A DNA stretch of 64,000 nt from Colwellia sp. (GTDB lineage: Bacteria > Pseudomonadota > Gammaproteobacteria > Enterobacterales > Alteromonadaceae): NCBI GenBank assembly GCA_013215385.1, contig JABSOY010000021.1, positions 1-64,000 on the forward strand. The letters are read 5' to 3'. The stretch's first letter is position 1. Each line of letters begins with the position of its first letter. The notes beneath the pieces are model-generated. The model did no database searches. It saw only the letters and a program-made list of their open reading frames with translations, and was not told the DNA's origin. This document shows positions 27,093-36,492 of the stretch, piece by piece. Both the position numbers and the translations under genes were made by a program.

Positions 27093-29918
27093 CTAAAATG
27101 AATATTGTAAACGGCCATAATAATAAGCGCCGTTAAAGCCAAAAGGGGCCGAGCGGCGTGAATAGGTAAAAACACCTGTGCTATCAACAATAACATTACC
27201 TTGTTCGTCTTCAATAGTACCGCCACGTGAATTGCCTATGGTATTTTTATCAGGCATAACATCAAATAAATTATTGCTACCTAGTGTTAACGAGAGGTTT
27301 TCAGACACTTGGTAAGTGACATTTATATCTGTTAATAATTCGGCACCATAAGTTTGTTGTCCGCCATCGGTAATCGTGTATTCACCATAATGATTAAAAA
27401 GTAAATTAACGCTAAAATGCTGATTTTTATAGTGTGATGATAAGCTGATTTTTTGCTCAGGTTGCCATTCTTCTACAATTGAAATGTCTTGTGCTGAAAA
27501 TATTTTTTCAACAGGGATGGTGTGCAAAGTACTATGTTTTGGCGTGAATAAATTAACCACTTCAGTATCAGTAAAATTAGCTGCTAACGTTAAGTTAAGC
27601 TTGCCTGAAAATGCTTGTGTGTGCCAGGTTGTAACAAGATCAATACCCTGGGTTTTAGTGTCGGCACCATTTAAAAAAAACTGCCCTTTGGTCGCCATTT
27701 CAGCGTTAAGGGCTTGATCAAGTAACGTAGAGATCCCTTTACCCAACTTACTACTGATAACAATGCGATCCTCGATATTAATCAAATAGTAATCGACACT
27801 CATTTCAATATTATTGTTAGGGGTGTAAGCAAGACCTAAGCTGAGATTGTCAGATTCTTCTTCTTTTAAGTTTGGTACGCCAAGGTTGGTTGTTAATGTA
27901 CTGTCGTTTCTGAATGTTTCTACTTCTTCACTTAATAGTGAGCCTGATTCATCGACAATAAACTGTGTGCTGATATTGTTAAAATACATTTGCTGCATCG
28001 AAGGGGCACGAAACCCGGTACTATATGAACCACGAATTATCAAGTCGTCGCTTGTTTGCCAATGCACGGCAACCTTAATATTGCTGCTATTGCCGAATAT
28101 TTCATAATCGTCAAACCTAATCGCAGCTGTTAGTGCTAACTGCTCATCTATTTGTGTTACTGCCTCGGCAAAAAATGACACCACTTTACGGCTTTCACTT
28201 ACGGCCAGTTCCGGTGAAACACCAGGGAATCCTTGAATGCCTCCTGCGGCATCATAGTTAAATAAAGACAGATTATTTTGTGTGTCATAGTCTTGATAGC
28301 TATATTTTTCTCCTGGAATGATTTTGTATGTATCGGTACGAAACTCAGCGCCAAGCGCCAATGAATACCGTTGATATTCTTTGTTGAACACTAGATTTAA
28401 CGTTTCTAATGAAAGCGATAAGCCATAAGCGAAAGCAGAGCGAGGGGTTTTTTGGCGAATTCCAGCCGCAGGTAAGTTCTGACCTAAATGTAAAAAGTTT
28501 GCATAGGATGCATTAATCGAATCACTCGTGGTGTAATCTATCTCATTTTTTCCATAGGTATATGAGATATCAATAGCCGTCTCATTATCAAAACTAGCTC
28601 TATAGCCAAGATTATAAGAGATATCTTTAATATCTGAATTTATTTTAGGTAAGTAGCCTTGGGAAATTATTGCGTCATTATCAGATAAGTGAGGATTTTC
28701 ATTGGTATTTGAGTTGTGCCTAAAAAAAGCAGCCGATTGATTTTCCCTGTGTGAATAACTTGCAAAACCATACAGCTCACCGTGTTTTATTTCGAGCTCA
28801 CTATTTGCGATAAAAGAAAGTTGCTGATAAGAAGCATCGCCAATTCGAAATGTATCTCTGCTTGCAGATAACTCCCTAGGGTCGTTTGTTTTAAAATGAC
28901 CATTGGATAATTTTACGCACTGGTCAAATTGGCAAGCTCCATGTAATCCTGAGCGGTTAGTATTTTTGTGATCGGCTAAACTTAATGTGGCATTTAAGAA
29001 ACCATAGTCAGTTAACTTCATCCCATGGGTATAAGAGAACTGACTATGTTCTCCATCACCTTGCTGATATACGCCAAATGAAGTTGTTAGGCTAGCTTGT
29101 TCTTTAGAGTCGTTCAGTACGATATTTATTACGCCTGCGATGGCATCTGAACCATATTGTGCAGCAGCACCGTCACGTAATATTTCGATACGCTTAATCG
29201 CATTAACCGGGATAGCATTCATATCTGTGCCCGCTGTTCCTCGACCCACAGAGCTATTAATATGAATTAAACTTGCTTGGTGGCGACGTTTACCATTAAC
29301 CAATATTAAGGTTTGATCCGGTCCTAAACCACGCAATGTTGCAGGTTGTAAAACATCACTGCCATCACTTATCGCAGAGCGAGAAAAATTAAATGATGGT
29401 GCTAATGCTTGTAACATATTACCAAGATTAGTTTGTCCACTGTTGCGTAAAGCCTCGCCGGTAATTATGTCTACAGGCACAGGAAGTTCATTCACCGTTC
29501 TGCCAATAATATGGCTACCAACAATCGCGATTTTTTCTATCTGCGGTTGCACCGTGCGGAACTTCTTTTTGACCGTATTATGATTACTTTTAGACAATAT
29601 TATTTTGGGATGAATCGACCATTGCCCTTTAGTGTTTATTTCAGCGACAAGATTGGTGTTTTTAAGCAACTTTTTTAATGCTAAAGAAACAGAAAAGTAG
29701 CCGTTAATTTCTTGGCTAGTAAATTTACGTGTTAAATCAAAAGAGAATAGAATCGTCTGACCTGCCTGTTGGGCAAGCTGTATTAATGCTTTGTCAGTCG
29801 CTTGAGTCGCTATCTTAAAGTGAGTAATTCCAGGGGCAATATCTTCTGCGAAAGCGGATTTGTTTAAAGATAATGCTAGGGGCGAAAGCATGATAAGCAA
29901 ACACGAAAAATTTGCCAC
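27093..29918 (-). CDS. TonB-dependent outer-membrane receptor with N-terminal STN signalling domain
   Basis: 941 residues. A signal peptide ends near SAFA-EDI. A secretin/TonB N-terminal (STN) domain follows (about 30-105, with ALIQLAQQAGQTILFSFDL), as in transducers that talk to FecR. The plug (about 130-260) has the TonB-family signs TLRGLGPDQTLILVNGKRRH and EILRDGAAAQYGSDAIAGVINI. The rest is a 22-strand-type barrel ending in aromatic YSF. The substrate is unknown; plug wording resembles carbohydrate or small-organic receptors rather than siderophore ones. The start is uncertain: GTG at 29918 is the only usual codon just before the signal and lacks a ribosome site, and the frame stays open further upstream. 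Confidence 0.85.
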   Translation of the reverse strand: MANFSCLLIMLSPLALSLNKSAFAEDIAPGITHFKIATQATDKALIQLAQQAGQTILFSFDLTRKFTSQEINGYFSVSLALKKLLKNTNLVAEINTKGQWSIHPKIILSKSNHNTVKKKFRTVQPQIEKIAIVGSHIIGRTVNELPVPVDIITGEALRNSGQTNLGNMLQALAPSFNFSRSAISDGSDVLQPATLRGLGPDQTLILVNGKRRHQASLIHINSSVGRGTAGTDMNAIPVNAIKRIEILRDGAAAQYGSDAIAGVINIVLNDSKEQASLTTSFGVYQQGDGEHSQFSYTHGMKLTDYGFLNATLSLADHKNTNRSGLHGACQFDQCVKLSNGHFKTNDPRELSASRDTFRIGDASYQQLSFIANSELEIKHGELYGFASYSHRENQSAAFFRHNSNTNENPHLSDNDAIISQGYLPKINSDIKDISYNLGYRASFDNETAIDISYTYGKNEIDYTTSDSINASYANFLHLGQNLPAAGIRQKTPRSAFAYGLSLSLETLNLVFNKEYQRYSLALGAEFRTDTYKIIPGEKYSYQDYDTQNNLSLFNYDAAGGIQGFPGVSPELAVSESRKVVSFFAEAVTQIDEQLALTAAIRFDDYEIFGNSSNIKVAVHWQTSDDLIIRGSYSTGFRAPSMQQMYFNNISTQFIVDESGSLLSEEVETFRNDSTLTTNLGVPNLKEEESDNLSLGLAYTPNNNIEMSVDYYLINIEDRIVISSKLGKGISTLLDQALNAEMATKGQFFLNGADTKTQGIDLVTTWHTQAFSGKLNLTLAANFTDTEVVNLFTPKHSTLHTIPVEKIFSAQDISIVEEWQPEQKISLSSHYKNQHFSVNLLFNHYGEYTITDGGQQTYGAELLTDINVTYQVSENLSLTLGSNNLFDVMPDKNTIGNSRGGTIEDEQGNVIVDSTGVFTYSRRSAPFGFNGAYYYGRLQYSF

Positions 29919-30056
29919 TTTAGCGGTTAAAGAGACATTTTTTTTTCTTGTTTTCCTCTTAGATAATTGTAGTCGTGAGGCTTTCCATAGTTTTATAACG
30001 GCTAAGATTGAATACAGAAATGTAACCTTTTTATATATTATTATTCATTAACCTAT

Positions 30057-31133
30057 TTAAAGTGCACTGGCAGCGCTCAATCCTTCAATAGTCGCTTTGT
30101 TGATAACAATGGTATTGTTACCTATTTCTTTATAGTTAAGATCAAAATTATAGGTTAATGAGTCTAATAAACTTTTTACATCACCAGCTTTAAAGTATCC
30201 GGCAACTTTTATATTCGCTAGTTGTTGATCTTCAATAGTGAATCTTAAATCAGTATAGCGACTAATTTCGTCAAGTGCTTCCCTAAGTGACTCACCATCA
30301 AAAATAAGCATACCTTTTTGCCATGCTAGTTCGTGAGATAAAGCTTCAGGTGATATTTCACTTCTAGGTAATTGAATTTTATTGAAGATAACTGCTTTCT
30401 CGCCAGCCACAATGATGTTGTTATTATCTTGTAGAGTGGAATAGGCTATTTTTCGAGTTAAAGTAGGTAATGATTCATTTGAGTCAGCAATTAATACTCT
30501 ACCTTCGGTAACGATTAACTCAAGGCTGTTGTTTTCATTTTTTTGCACATTAAATATGGTGCCTAATGCTGTGAAAGATTGTTGACCCGAAGAAACACTA
30601 AAGGGACGTGATTTATCTTTCGCAACATCAAATAACGCTTCGCCTTTTATAAGGTTTAACTGACGATGACTATCGCTAAAACTAATCGTTAATAAGCTAT
30701 TGGTATTAAGCTGCACCATTGAACCATCGGGTAAGCTAAAACTTGCTTGTTCACCTAGTTTTGTCGAAAACTGTTGATAAACAACAGGCATAGACGTTTT
30801 TTGAAATAACTGGCTAAAGCTATTGTTAAAAAAAACTTCACTGGTAATTATGCCAAAAAAAACGACACTGGCTGCTAATGACATTTGAGAAATAAATGTC
30901 TTTGCCTTACTTGATGTTTTTCTTTCTATGGGGAATAAGCCATTAAACTCTGCTAGTAGCTTTGCCGTGGTTAATGAACGTGAATACTTACGCAAGGATG
31001 CGTGATGTTTATTATCTTGATTTACCCAAGCAACAAAGGCTTGTCGTTCTTGTTGCGACAAACCTTGCTCTATACGCCATAACCAATATTTGGCTTGAGT
31101 TTCTATTTCACTTTGGCATGCTATATTAGTCAT
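30057..31133 (-). CDS. FecR-family anti-sigma / sigma regulator
   Basis: 358 residues. The N-terminal cytoplasmic domain (AKYWLWRIEQGLSQQERQAF, FVAWVNQDNKHHASLRKY) is typical of FecR. A membrane segment lies at about 84-103, then a periplasmic FecR domain (LPDGSMVQLNTNSLLTISF, LIKGEALFDVAKD, FNVQ) and a C-terminal secretin-like domain (SLREALDEISRYTDLRF) that would contact the receptor's STN domain. It is upstream of the TonB receptor on the same strand, as expected. The usual ECF sigma factor gene (fecI) is absent; the next gene upstream is srmB. Either the sigma factor lies elsewhere or the system acts alone. Confidence 0.9.
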   Translation of the reverse strand: MTNIACQSEIETQAKYWLWRIEQGLSQQERQAFVAWVNQDNKHHASLRKYSRSLTTAKLLAEFNGLFPIERKTSSKAKTFISQMSLAASVVFFGIITSEVFFNNSFSQLFQKTSMPVVYQQFSTKLGEQASFSLPDGSMVQLNTNSLLTISFSDSHRQLNLIKGEALFDVAKDKSRPFSVSSGQQSFTALGTIFNVQKNENNSLELIVTEGRVLIADSNESLPTLTRKIAYSTLQDNNNIIVAGEKAVIFNKIQLPRSEISPEALSHELAWQKGMLIFDGESLREALDEISRYTDLRFTIEDQQLANIKVAGYFKAGDVKSLLDSLTYNFDLNYKEIGNNTIVINKATIEGLSAASAL

Positions 31134-31287
31134 GATAAATATCTTGTTTTAGTTAAACTTACGACAATATCGATATATTTATTCGACTACACGGTGCATA
31201 TTTTACTTGGTACCTAATAATGACAATTAATTAACTTTTTTTTAACATAAAGGGTTGAAAATGGTTGTTTTCTACCTACCTTTCACT

Positions 31288-32535
31288 CTAGCTTTTTTTC
31301 TTTTTAATTGCACGCTTTGCTTGTTTTTTCGCCTTAGCTTTTTTCTGTGAGGTAGTCAGTTTTATTTTTGGTTTTTTCAACGCCACTTTAGATTCTTTAT
31401 ATTGTGGTTTTAAACCCGGTATATTTCGGCGCGCTAAGCGTTCATCCATATAACGTTCAATTTTGGAAATAACAGCCATGTCGTGTGCTTCAACTAAGGA
31501 TATAGCAGTCCCTTTGTTACCAGCTCTGCCTGTTCTACCAATACGGTGCAAATAAATATCGGCTTTACGTGGCATATCAAAATTAATAACATGAGTAATG
31601 TCGTCAATATCTAACCCTCGCGCGGCTACATCGGTAGCAACCAATACTTTTACATGACCAGTACGTAAGCGGTCGATGGCACTATTACGTTTGTCTTGAT
31701 GCATTTTTCCTTCAAGCCATGCACAGGGTATTTCTGCTGCGTATAGTTTTCCTGATAAATGTTGTACGGTTTCACGTTTATTGGCAAAAACAACGATGCG
31801 ATCAAAGCCTTCTTGTTTTAACAGGTTTTCTAATAACTGAAATTTATGATCTTTGTTGTCGGCTAAATGCAGCCATTGATGGATTTTGGCTTTTTCTTTG
31901 CGTGAGGGGTGAGACTCTAAGAATACTGGCTCGTTGAGAACCTCTTTTGAAAAACGCAAAACACCCGCACCTTCAAGAGTTGCAGAAAACAGCATGGTTT
32001 GTTTACGCCAGCGCGCTTCACCAACAATACGATTAATAGCATCAGAGAAACCCATGTCGAGCATGCGGTCTGCTTCATCAAGCACTAGGATTTCAATATC
32101 ACGTGCTTCAAATTTTTCTGATTCAAGATACTCTAGTAAACGACCGGGTGTCGCGACTAATATATCAGTATTCTTGGTTAAAACTTCTATATGACTATCG
32201 TAACTAACACCACCGGTAATTAATCCTGTTTTAATATCGGTTAACTCGGTTAATTGAATACATTGTTCGCTGGTTTGTAAGGCAAGTTCACGAGTGGGTG
32301 ACAAGATAAGTACGCGTGGAAAACCAGGGCTTTTACGAGGATAATCTAATAAGTGTTGAGCTATGGGTAAAATAAAAGCAGCTGTTTTACCCGTACCTGT
32401 TGGCGCTGAAGCTAAAACATCTTTACCTGTCATCGCGACAGGTAACACCAACTCTTGAATAGAGGTTGGTTTTTTATAGCCGGCATTTTGAATGCCGCCT
32501 AGTAGTGCTGAATCTAGGTCAAATTGCTCAAACAT
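31288..32535 (-). CDS. srmB: DEAD-box RNA helicase SrmB
   Basis: 415 residues. The motifs are in order: Q motif (KKPTSIQE), Walker A APTGTGKT, PTRELALQ, DEAD, SAT, and HRIGRTGRAG. The sequence follows E. coli SrmB closely (DYPRKSPGFPRVLIL, ARWRKQTMLFSATLEG, RKEKAKIHQW). The tail is highly basic (Lys-rich, 380-415), as in SrmB. SrmB helps early large-subunit ribosome assembly, most important in the cold. It is a single gene. Confidence 0.92.
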   Translation of the reverse strand: MFEQFDLDSALLGGIQNAGYKKPTSIQELVLPVAMTGKDVLASAPTGTGKTAAFILPIAQHLLDYPRKSPGFPRVLILSPTRELALQTSEQCIQLTELTDIKTGLITGGVSYDSHIEVLTKNTDILVATPGRLLEYLESEKFEARDIEILVLDEADRMLDMGFSDAINRIVGEARWRKQTMLFSATLEGAGVLRFSKEVLNEPVFLESHPSRKEKAKIHQWLHLADNKDHKFQLLENLLKQEGFDRIVVFANKRETVQHLSGKLYAAEIPCAWLEGKMHQDKRNSAIDRLRTGHVKVLVATDVAARGLDIDDITHVINFDMPRKADIYLHRIGRTGRAGNKGTAISLVEAHDMAVISKIERYMDERLARRNIPGLKPQYKESKVALKKPKIKLTTSQKKAKAKKQAKRAIKKKKS

Positions 32536-32635
32536 AAAGGTTAATTTCGCTCAGGATAATATTGCGGTGAATTATAAAGCGAAAAGGGCGATTTAGCTAA
32601 AGCTATTTAATATTGAAGACGTTTATTTTACTTTT

Positions 32636-33184
32636 TTATTCACCGGCAATAATTTCAGCTATTTCTCGTTGAATTTGTTGACACCATTGTGAGATACGCT
32701 CATCACTTAGTTGATACTGATTATCTTCATCAAGGGCTAAACCAACGAATTGACTGTTATTGTCGGTAAGCGCTTTTGACGCGGCAAACTCATAACCTTT
32801 ATTTTCCCAAAACCCTATGACGAAACCGTCTTGAGCGATAACTTGTTCGTGCAACATGCCTAAAGCATCTTGAAACCAATCGGTATAACCAACTTGGTCG
32901 CCCATGCCATACAGGGCAATAATTTTCCCTGATAAGTTTAAACCAGCGATATCATCCCAGCTACTTTCCCAATCCTCTTGTATTTCGCCATAATCCCATG
33001 TTGATATACCAAGAATAACTATATCAAAATCGGCTATCTTACTTAAAGGAATCTCTTTTATATTGAATAGTTCAACACTTAATTCTAAAGGGTTAAGCTG
33101 AGTATCAGTAAAATGTTGCTGAATTTTCTCTGCCGCCATTTCTGTGTAACAAGTTGTCGAGCCGTAAAATAAACCAATTTTCAT
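32636..33184 (-). CDS. fldB: Flavodoxin 2
   Basis: 182 residues. The FMN phosphate loop is FYGSTTCYTE; TWDYGEIQEDWES and YGMGDQVGYTDWFQDALGML are the two flavin-stacking loops of long-chain flavodoxins. The length and the position next to dsbC-recJ-prfB-lysS fit FldB of E. coli. It is a low-potential electron carrier. In E. coli xerD sits between fldB and dsbC; here fldB is divergent from dsbC and xerD is absent. Confidence 0.9.
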   Translation of the reverse strand: MKIGLFYGSTTCYTEMAAEKIQQHFTDTQLNPLELSVELFNIKEIPLSKIADFDIVILGISTWDYGEIQEDWESSWDDIAGLNLSGKIIALYGMGDQVGYTDWFQDALGMLHEQVIAQDGFVIGFWENKGYEFAASKALTDNNSQFVGLALDEDNQYQLSDERISQWCQQIQREIAEIIAGE

Positions 33185-33437
33185 CAGTGAGCCTATGTGT
33201 AACTATTTTGGACTTAGCTTTTATATAAACAGCTAAAAAATTGTGCGAGAGTTTATCAGATAGTTATTTTCAAACCAGTATATTTTTAGTTTAGCTGCCA
33301 CTTTACAGCTATTAATGGCTTAAAACGGCAACATAGATTGCATTTAATTATTATTCATTGTAATTTTAGCGGCTATAAAACGGTCTGTTGTGTTTAGACT
33401 TCTATTTGTTATTAAGCTCTATTGCTAGGATATACTC

Positions 33438-34241
33438 ATGTTTAAGAAAATTTCTCTTACCATTATGGTATTTTGTTTTGGTTTTTCAAACTTGGCGTTT
33501 GCTGTTGAAAAGCCAACTTCCGCCGATAGTATAGCTTTAGTAAATAGTGCAGGAGCAAATGCTGATTTCAATGTAGAAGAATTGAAAGCGAATTTGATCG
33601 CAACTTTAGGTATGGAAATCAAAGAAGTGCGTATGTCCCCTATGCCAAATTTAGTCGAGTTAATTACCAATCAAGGTTTGTTTTATGCGAGCACTGATGG
33701 CAAGTTTTTCATTCAAGGTAAACTCTATGGCTTAGGTAGTACTGTCACTAATTACTCCGAAGAAAGTTTAACGAAAATTCGTCTTGACGGAATGAACCAG
33801 TTTTCTGACGCTATGATTGTTTATCCAGCAAAAAATGAAAAATACGTAATTACTGTATTTACTGATATTACCTGTGGATACTGCCGGAAAATGCACGAGC
33901 AAATGGATAGCTATAACGATAAAGGTATTACCGTTCGTTATTTAGCCTATCCACGTTCAGGCGTAAAAGACTCCTCTGGCAAGTATTCTCAGGGCTTTAA
34001 AGATTTACGTTCTATTTGGTGCCATGAAAACCCACAAGAAGCTTTAACAAAAGCAAAAATGGGCTCTAATGTTGCTCTACGTATTTGTGATAAACCTATC
34101 GAAGACGAGTTCAACTTTGGTCGCCAAGTAGGGGTTAATGGTACTCCAGCGGTTATTTTAGAAAATGGTATGTTATTACCAGGATATCGAGAACCTGATG
34201 CACTGCTTACAATTCTTGAGCAAATGAAAGTACAAGGATAA
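33438..34241 (+). CDS. dsbC: Periplasmic thiol:disulphide isomerase DsbC
   Basis: 267 residues. A signal peptide (ending LAFA-VEK) precedes an N-terminal dimerisation domain and a thioredoxin domain with the active site CGYC (Cys146, Cys149). The cis-Pro loop is GVNGTPAVIL, and another cysteine pair lies at WCHENP...RICDKP. DsbC isomerises wrong disulphides in the periplasm and is kept reduced by DsbD. It heads the dsbC-recJ-prfB-lysS order. A terminator stands between dsbC and recJ. Confidence 0.95.
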   Translation: MFKKISLTIMVFCFGFSNLAFAVEKPTSADSIALVNSAGANADFNVEELKANLIATLGMEIKEVRMSPMPNLVELITNQGLFYASTDGKFFIQGKLYGLGSTVTNYSEESLTKIRLDGMNQFSDAMIVYPAKNEKYVITVFTDITCGYCRKMHEQMDSYNDKGITVRYLAYPRSGVKDSSGKYSQGFKDLRSIWCHENPQEALTKAKMGSNVALRICDKPIEDEFNFGRQVGVNGTPAVILENGMLLPGYREPDALLTILEQMKVQG

Positions 34242-34272
34242 AACAGTCCCGCTTTATCAGTAATATTTACGT

Positions 34273-34301
34273 AAATGGCAGGCCTTGGTCTGCCATTTTT
34301 C
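34273..34301 (+). terminator. Intrinsic terminator of dsbC
   Basis: AAATGGCAG pairs with CTGCCATTT around GCCTTGGT, followed by T residues, 31 bases after the stop. Confidence 0.85.
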
Positions 34302-34342
34302 TATTTAACTTTTATTAAAATAACTCACCCGAAAATATCATT

Positions 34343-36088
34343 ATGCAAAAACAAATTGTTCGCCGCGTTAACGTTGATGACAGCCACCTGCCTCAACAGC
34401 TTCATCCTATTATTAAACAAATTTATGCGAGTCGTGGTATTGAAAGTGCAACAGAACTAGAACTTAACGTAAGTCAACTTTGTCCTATCGATGCATTAAA
34501 AGGTATTGACGAAGGTTGTCAGGTTTTATATCAGGCACTTGTTGAAAATAAAAATATTGCCATAATTGGCGACTTTGATGCTGATGGCGCGACGAGCACA
34601 GCATTAATGATGGAAGCTTTACGTTTATTCGGTAGCGATAATTATCAATTCTTAGTCCCGAACCGTTTTTTATATGGTTATGGTTTAACGCCTGAAATTG
34701 TTGAAATAGCGTTTGAGCAAGGTGCCCAGTTATTAATCACTGTTGATAATGGCATTAGTTGTGTTGCCGGTGTCGCTAAAGCAAAATCGTTAGGTTTAGC
34801 GGTCATTGTTACCGACCATCATTTACCTGGCATGACATTACCAAATGCCGATGCCATTATTAATCCAAACCAAGTTGGCTGTAATTTTCCAAGTAAGGCG
34901 CTTGCTGGTGTTGGGGTTGCTTTCTACTTTATGTTAGCCATGCGTAAATATTTACGTGATAAAAATTGGTTTGTCGAAAAGAAAATGCAAGAACCTAATA
35001 TTGCCCAGTTACTCGATTTAGTCGCTTTGGGCACAGTGGCGGATGTCGTTTCACTTGATAATAATAACCGTATTTTAGTTGAGCAAGGTTTGAAACGCAT
35101 TAGGGCGGGTGTTACTCGACCCGGCATTCAAGCATTGTTAGAGATTGCTGGGAAAGATCAAACGAAAATAGTGGCCAGTGACTTTGGTTTTGCCGTAGGG
35201 CCCAGAATTAATGCAGCAGGGCGATTAGATGATATGTCGTACGGCATCAATTGTTTATTAGCCAAAGATCTTGCTTCAGCGCGAGTGATGGCCGCTGAAC
35301 TTGATGACTTGAATAAATCGCGCCGTGAGATTGAACAAGGCATGCAGCAAGAAGCTGAACAAGTATTAAAAAGCCTAAATTTTTCTGATGAACACTTACC
35401 TTATGCTATTTCATTATTTCAAAAAGATTGGCATCAAGGGGTCATTGGTATTGTTGCTGGTCGTTTAAAAGAAAAATATCATCGGCCTAGCATCGTCTTC
35501 GCGGGAACTGGTGATGATATATCTCTTGAAAATACGGTGAAAATAAATGAAATTAAAGGCTCTGCTCGCTCTATTCCTGGTTTGCATATTCGCGACTTAC
35601 TTGAGCATATCGACAGCCAACACCCTGGCATAATTATAAAGTTTGGTGGCCATGCTATGGCTGCGGGTTTATCTATTGCCGAAGAGAACTTCGAACAATT
35701 CCAGCAGTTGTTTAACCAATATGCGCAGCAATGGCTGACCCCCGATGACCTTAAAGGAACACTTGCTTCTGACGGTGAACTGCCAACGCATGAAATGACA
35801 TTAGCTTTTGCACAATTATTACGTGATGCAGGACCCTGGGGACAAAACTTTATTGAACCCTTGTTTGACGATAATTTTAAGCTTATTCAACAGCGTATTG
35901 TTGGTGAGAAACATTTAAAACTAGTGGTCGAAAAAGCTGGGCAGGTATTTGATGCTATTGCTTTTAATATCGACTTAAGCCGATGGCCTGATCATAAAGC
36001 TCAACAAGTACACTTAGCTTATCGTCTCGATATTAATGAATTTCGTGGTAAGAAAACGGTGCAGTTTATGGTTGAATATTTAGAATGA
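34343..36088 (+). CDS. recJ: Single-strand DNA 5'-3' exonuclease RecJ
   Basis: 581 residues, normal length. DHH-family motifs are visible: GDFDADGATSTALM, TVDNGISC, VTDHHLPG, PNADAIINPNQ, LGTVADVV and the later DHHA1 part GGHAMAAGLSI. RecJ acts with RecQ, RecFOR and mismatch repair, degrading single strands from the 5' end. The ribosome site before the ATG is weak. A MITE-like element lies between it and prfB. Confidence 0.96.
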   Translation: MQKQIVRRVNVDDSHLPQQLHPIIKQIYASRGIESATELELNVSQLCPIDALKGIDEGCQVLYQALVENKNIAIIGDFDADGATSTALMMEALRLFGSDNYQFLVPNRFLYGYGLTPEIVEIAFEQGAQLLITVDNGISCVAGVAKAKSLGLAVIVTDHHLPGMTLPNADAIINPNQVGCNFPSKALAGVGVAFYFMLAMRKYLRDKNWFVEKKMQEPNIAQLLDLVALGTVADVVSLDNNNRILVEQGLKRIRAGVTRPGIQALLEIAGKDQTKIVASDFGFAVGPRINAAGRLDDMSYGINCLLAKDLASARVMAAELDDLNKSRREIEQGMQQEAEQVLKSLNFSDEHLPYAISLFQKDWHQGVIGIVAGRLKEKYHRPSIVFAGTGDDISLENTVKINEIKGSARSIPGLHIRDLLEHIDSQHPGIIIKFGGHAMAAGLSIAEENFEQFQQLFNQYAQQWLTPDDLKGTLASDGELPTHEMTLAFAQLLRDAGPWGQNFIEPLFDDNFKLIQQRIVGEKHLKLVVEKAGQVFDAIAFNIDLSRWPDHKAQQVHLAYRLDINEFRGKKTVQFMVEYLE

Positions 36089-36094
36089 TAGGTC

Positions 36095-36360
36095 TATACC
36101 CATTCCACCTCAAGATGCAGTTTCAGAGCTAAGTTAGGAAATTAGATCAAGGCGCACTATGAAGATAATGGTTATTCCCTTATCAAGTAGTGCAACGCAG
36201 GACTATTTTTCTAGCTTAGCTCCCTACGGGCAAGCCGAGAACGGGTCATCTCCGGCGTTATTGATTTCGACAATAGAATAACTATTCTCTTCAACCAATG
36301 CCTTGTAGCTAACCCTTTCTCGACTTGCTGAAATCTGCATCTTGAAGTGGAACGGGTATA
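36095..36360. mobile_element. MITE-like element with 26-bp terminal inverted repeats
   Basis: The left end (36095-36120) begins TATACCCATTCCAC and reads on through TCAAGATGCAG. The right end (36335-36360) is its inverse with two mismatches. The 266-bp interior has no gene. The outer bases could reflect a TA target. This looks like a non-autonomous insertion between recJ and prfB. No transposase to mobilise it is in the window. Confidence 0.75.
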
Positions 36361-36492
36361 TAAATTTCACCCTGTTTAGTCTTGCTCAAGCGTATATTTA
36401 CGTTAGAAATTACGCTACAATGCGCGACTATTTTATTTTATTCTTTCGGGCGTGCATCTTGACGCCAAATTTGCGACGTAAAATTATAAACT

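Noticed and set aside
30057-31133. Possibility that the FecR gene hides a short fecI upstream
   Set aside because: The 154 bases between it and srmB are too short and contain no sigma-factor-like frame.
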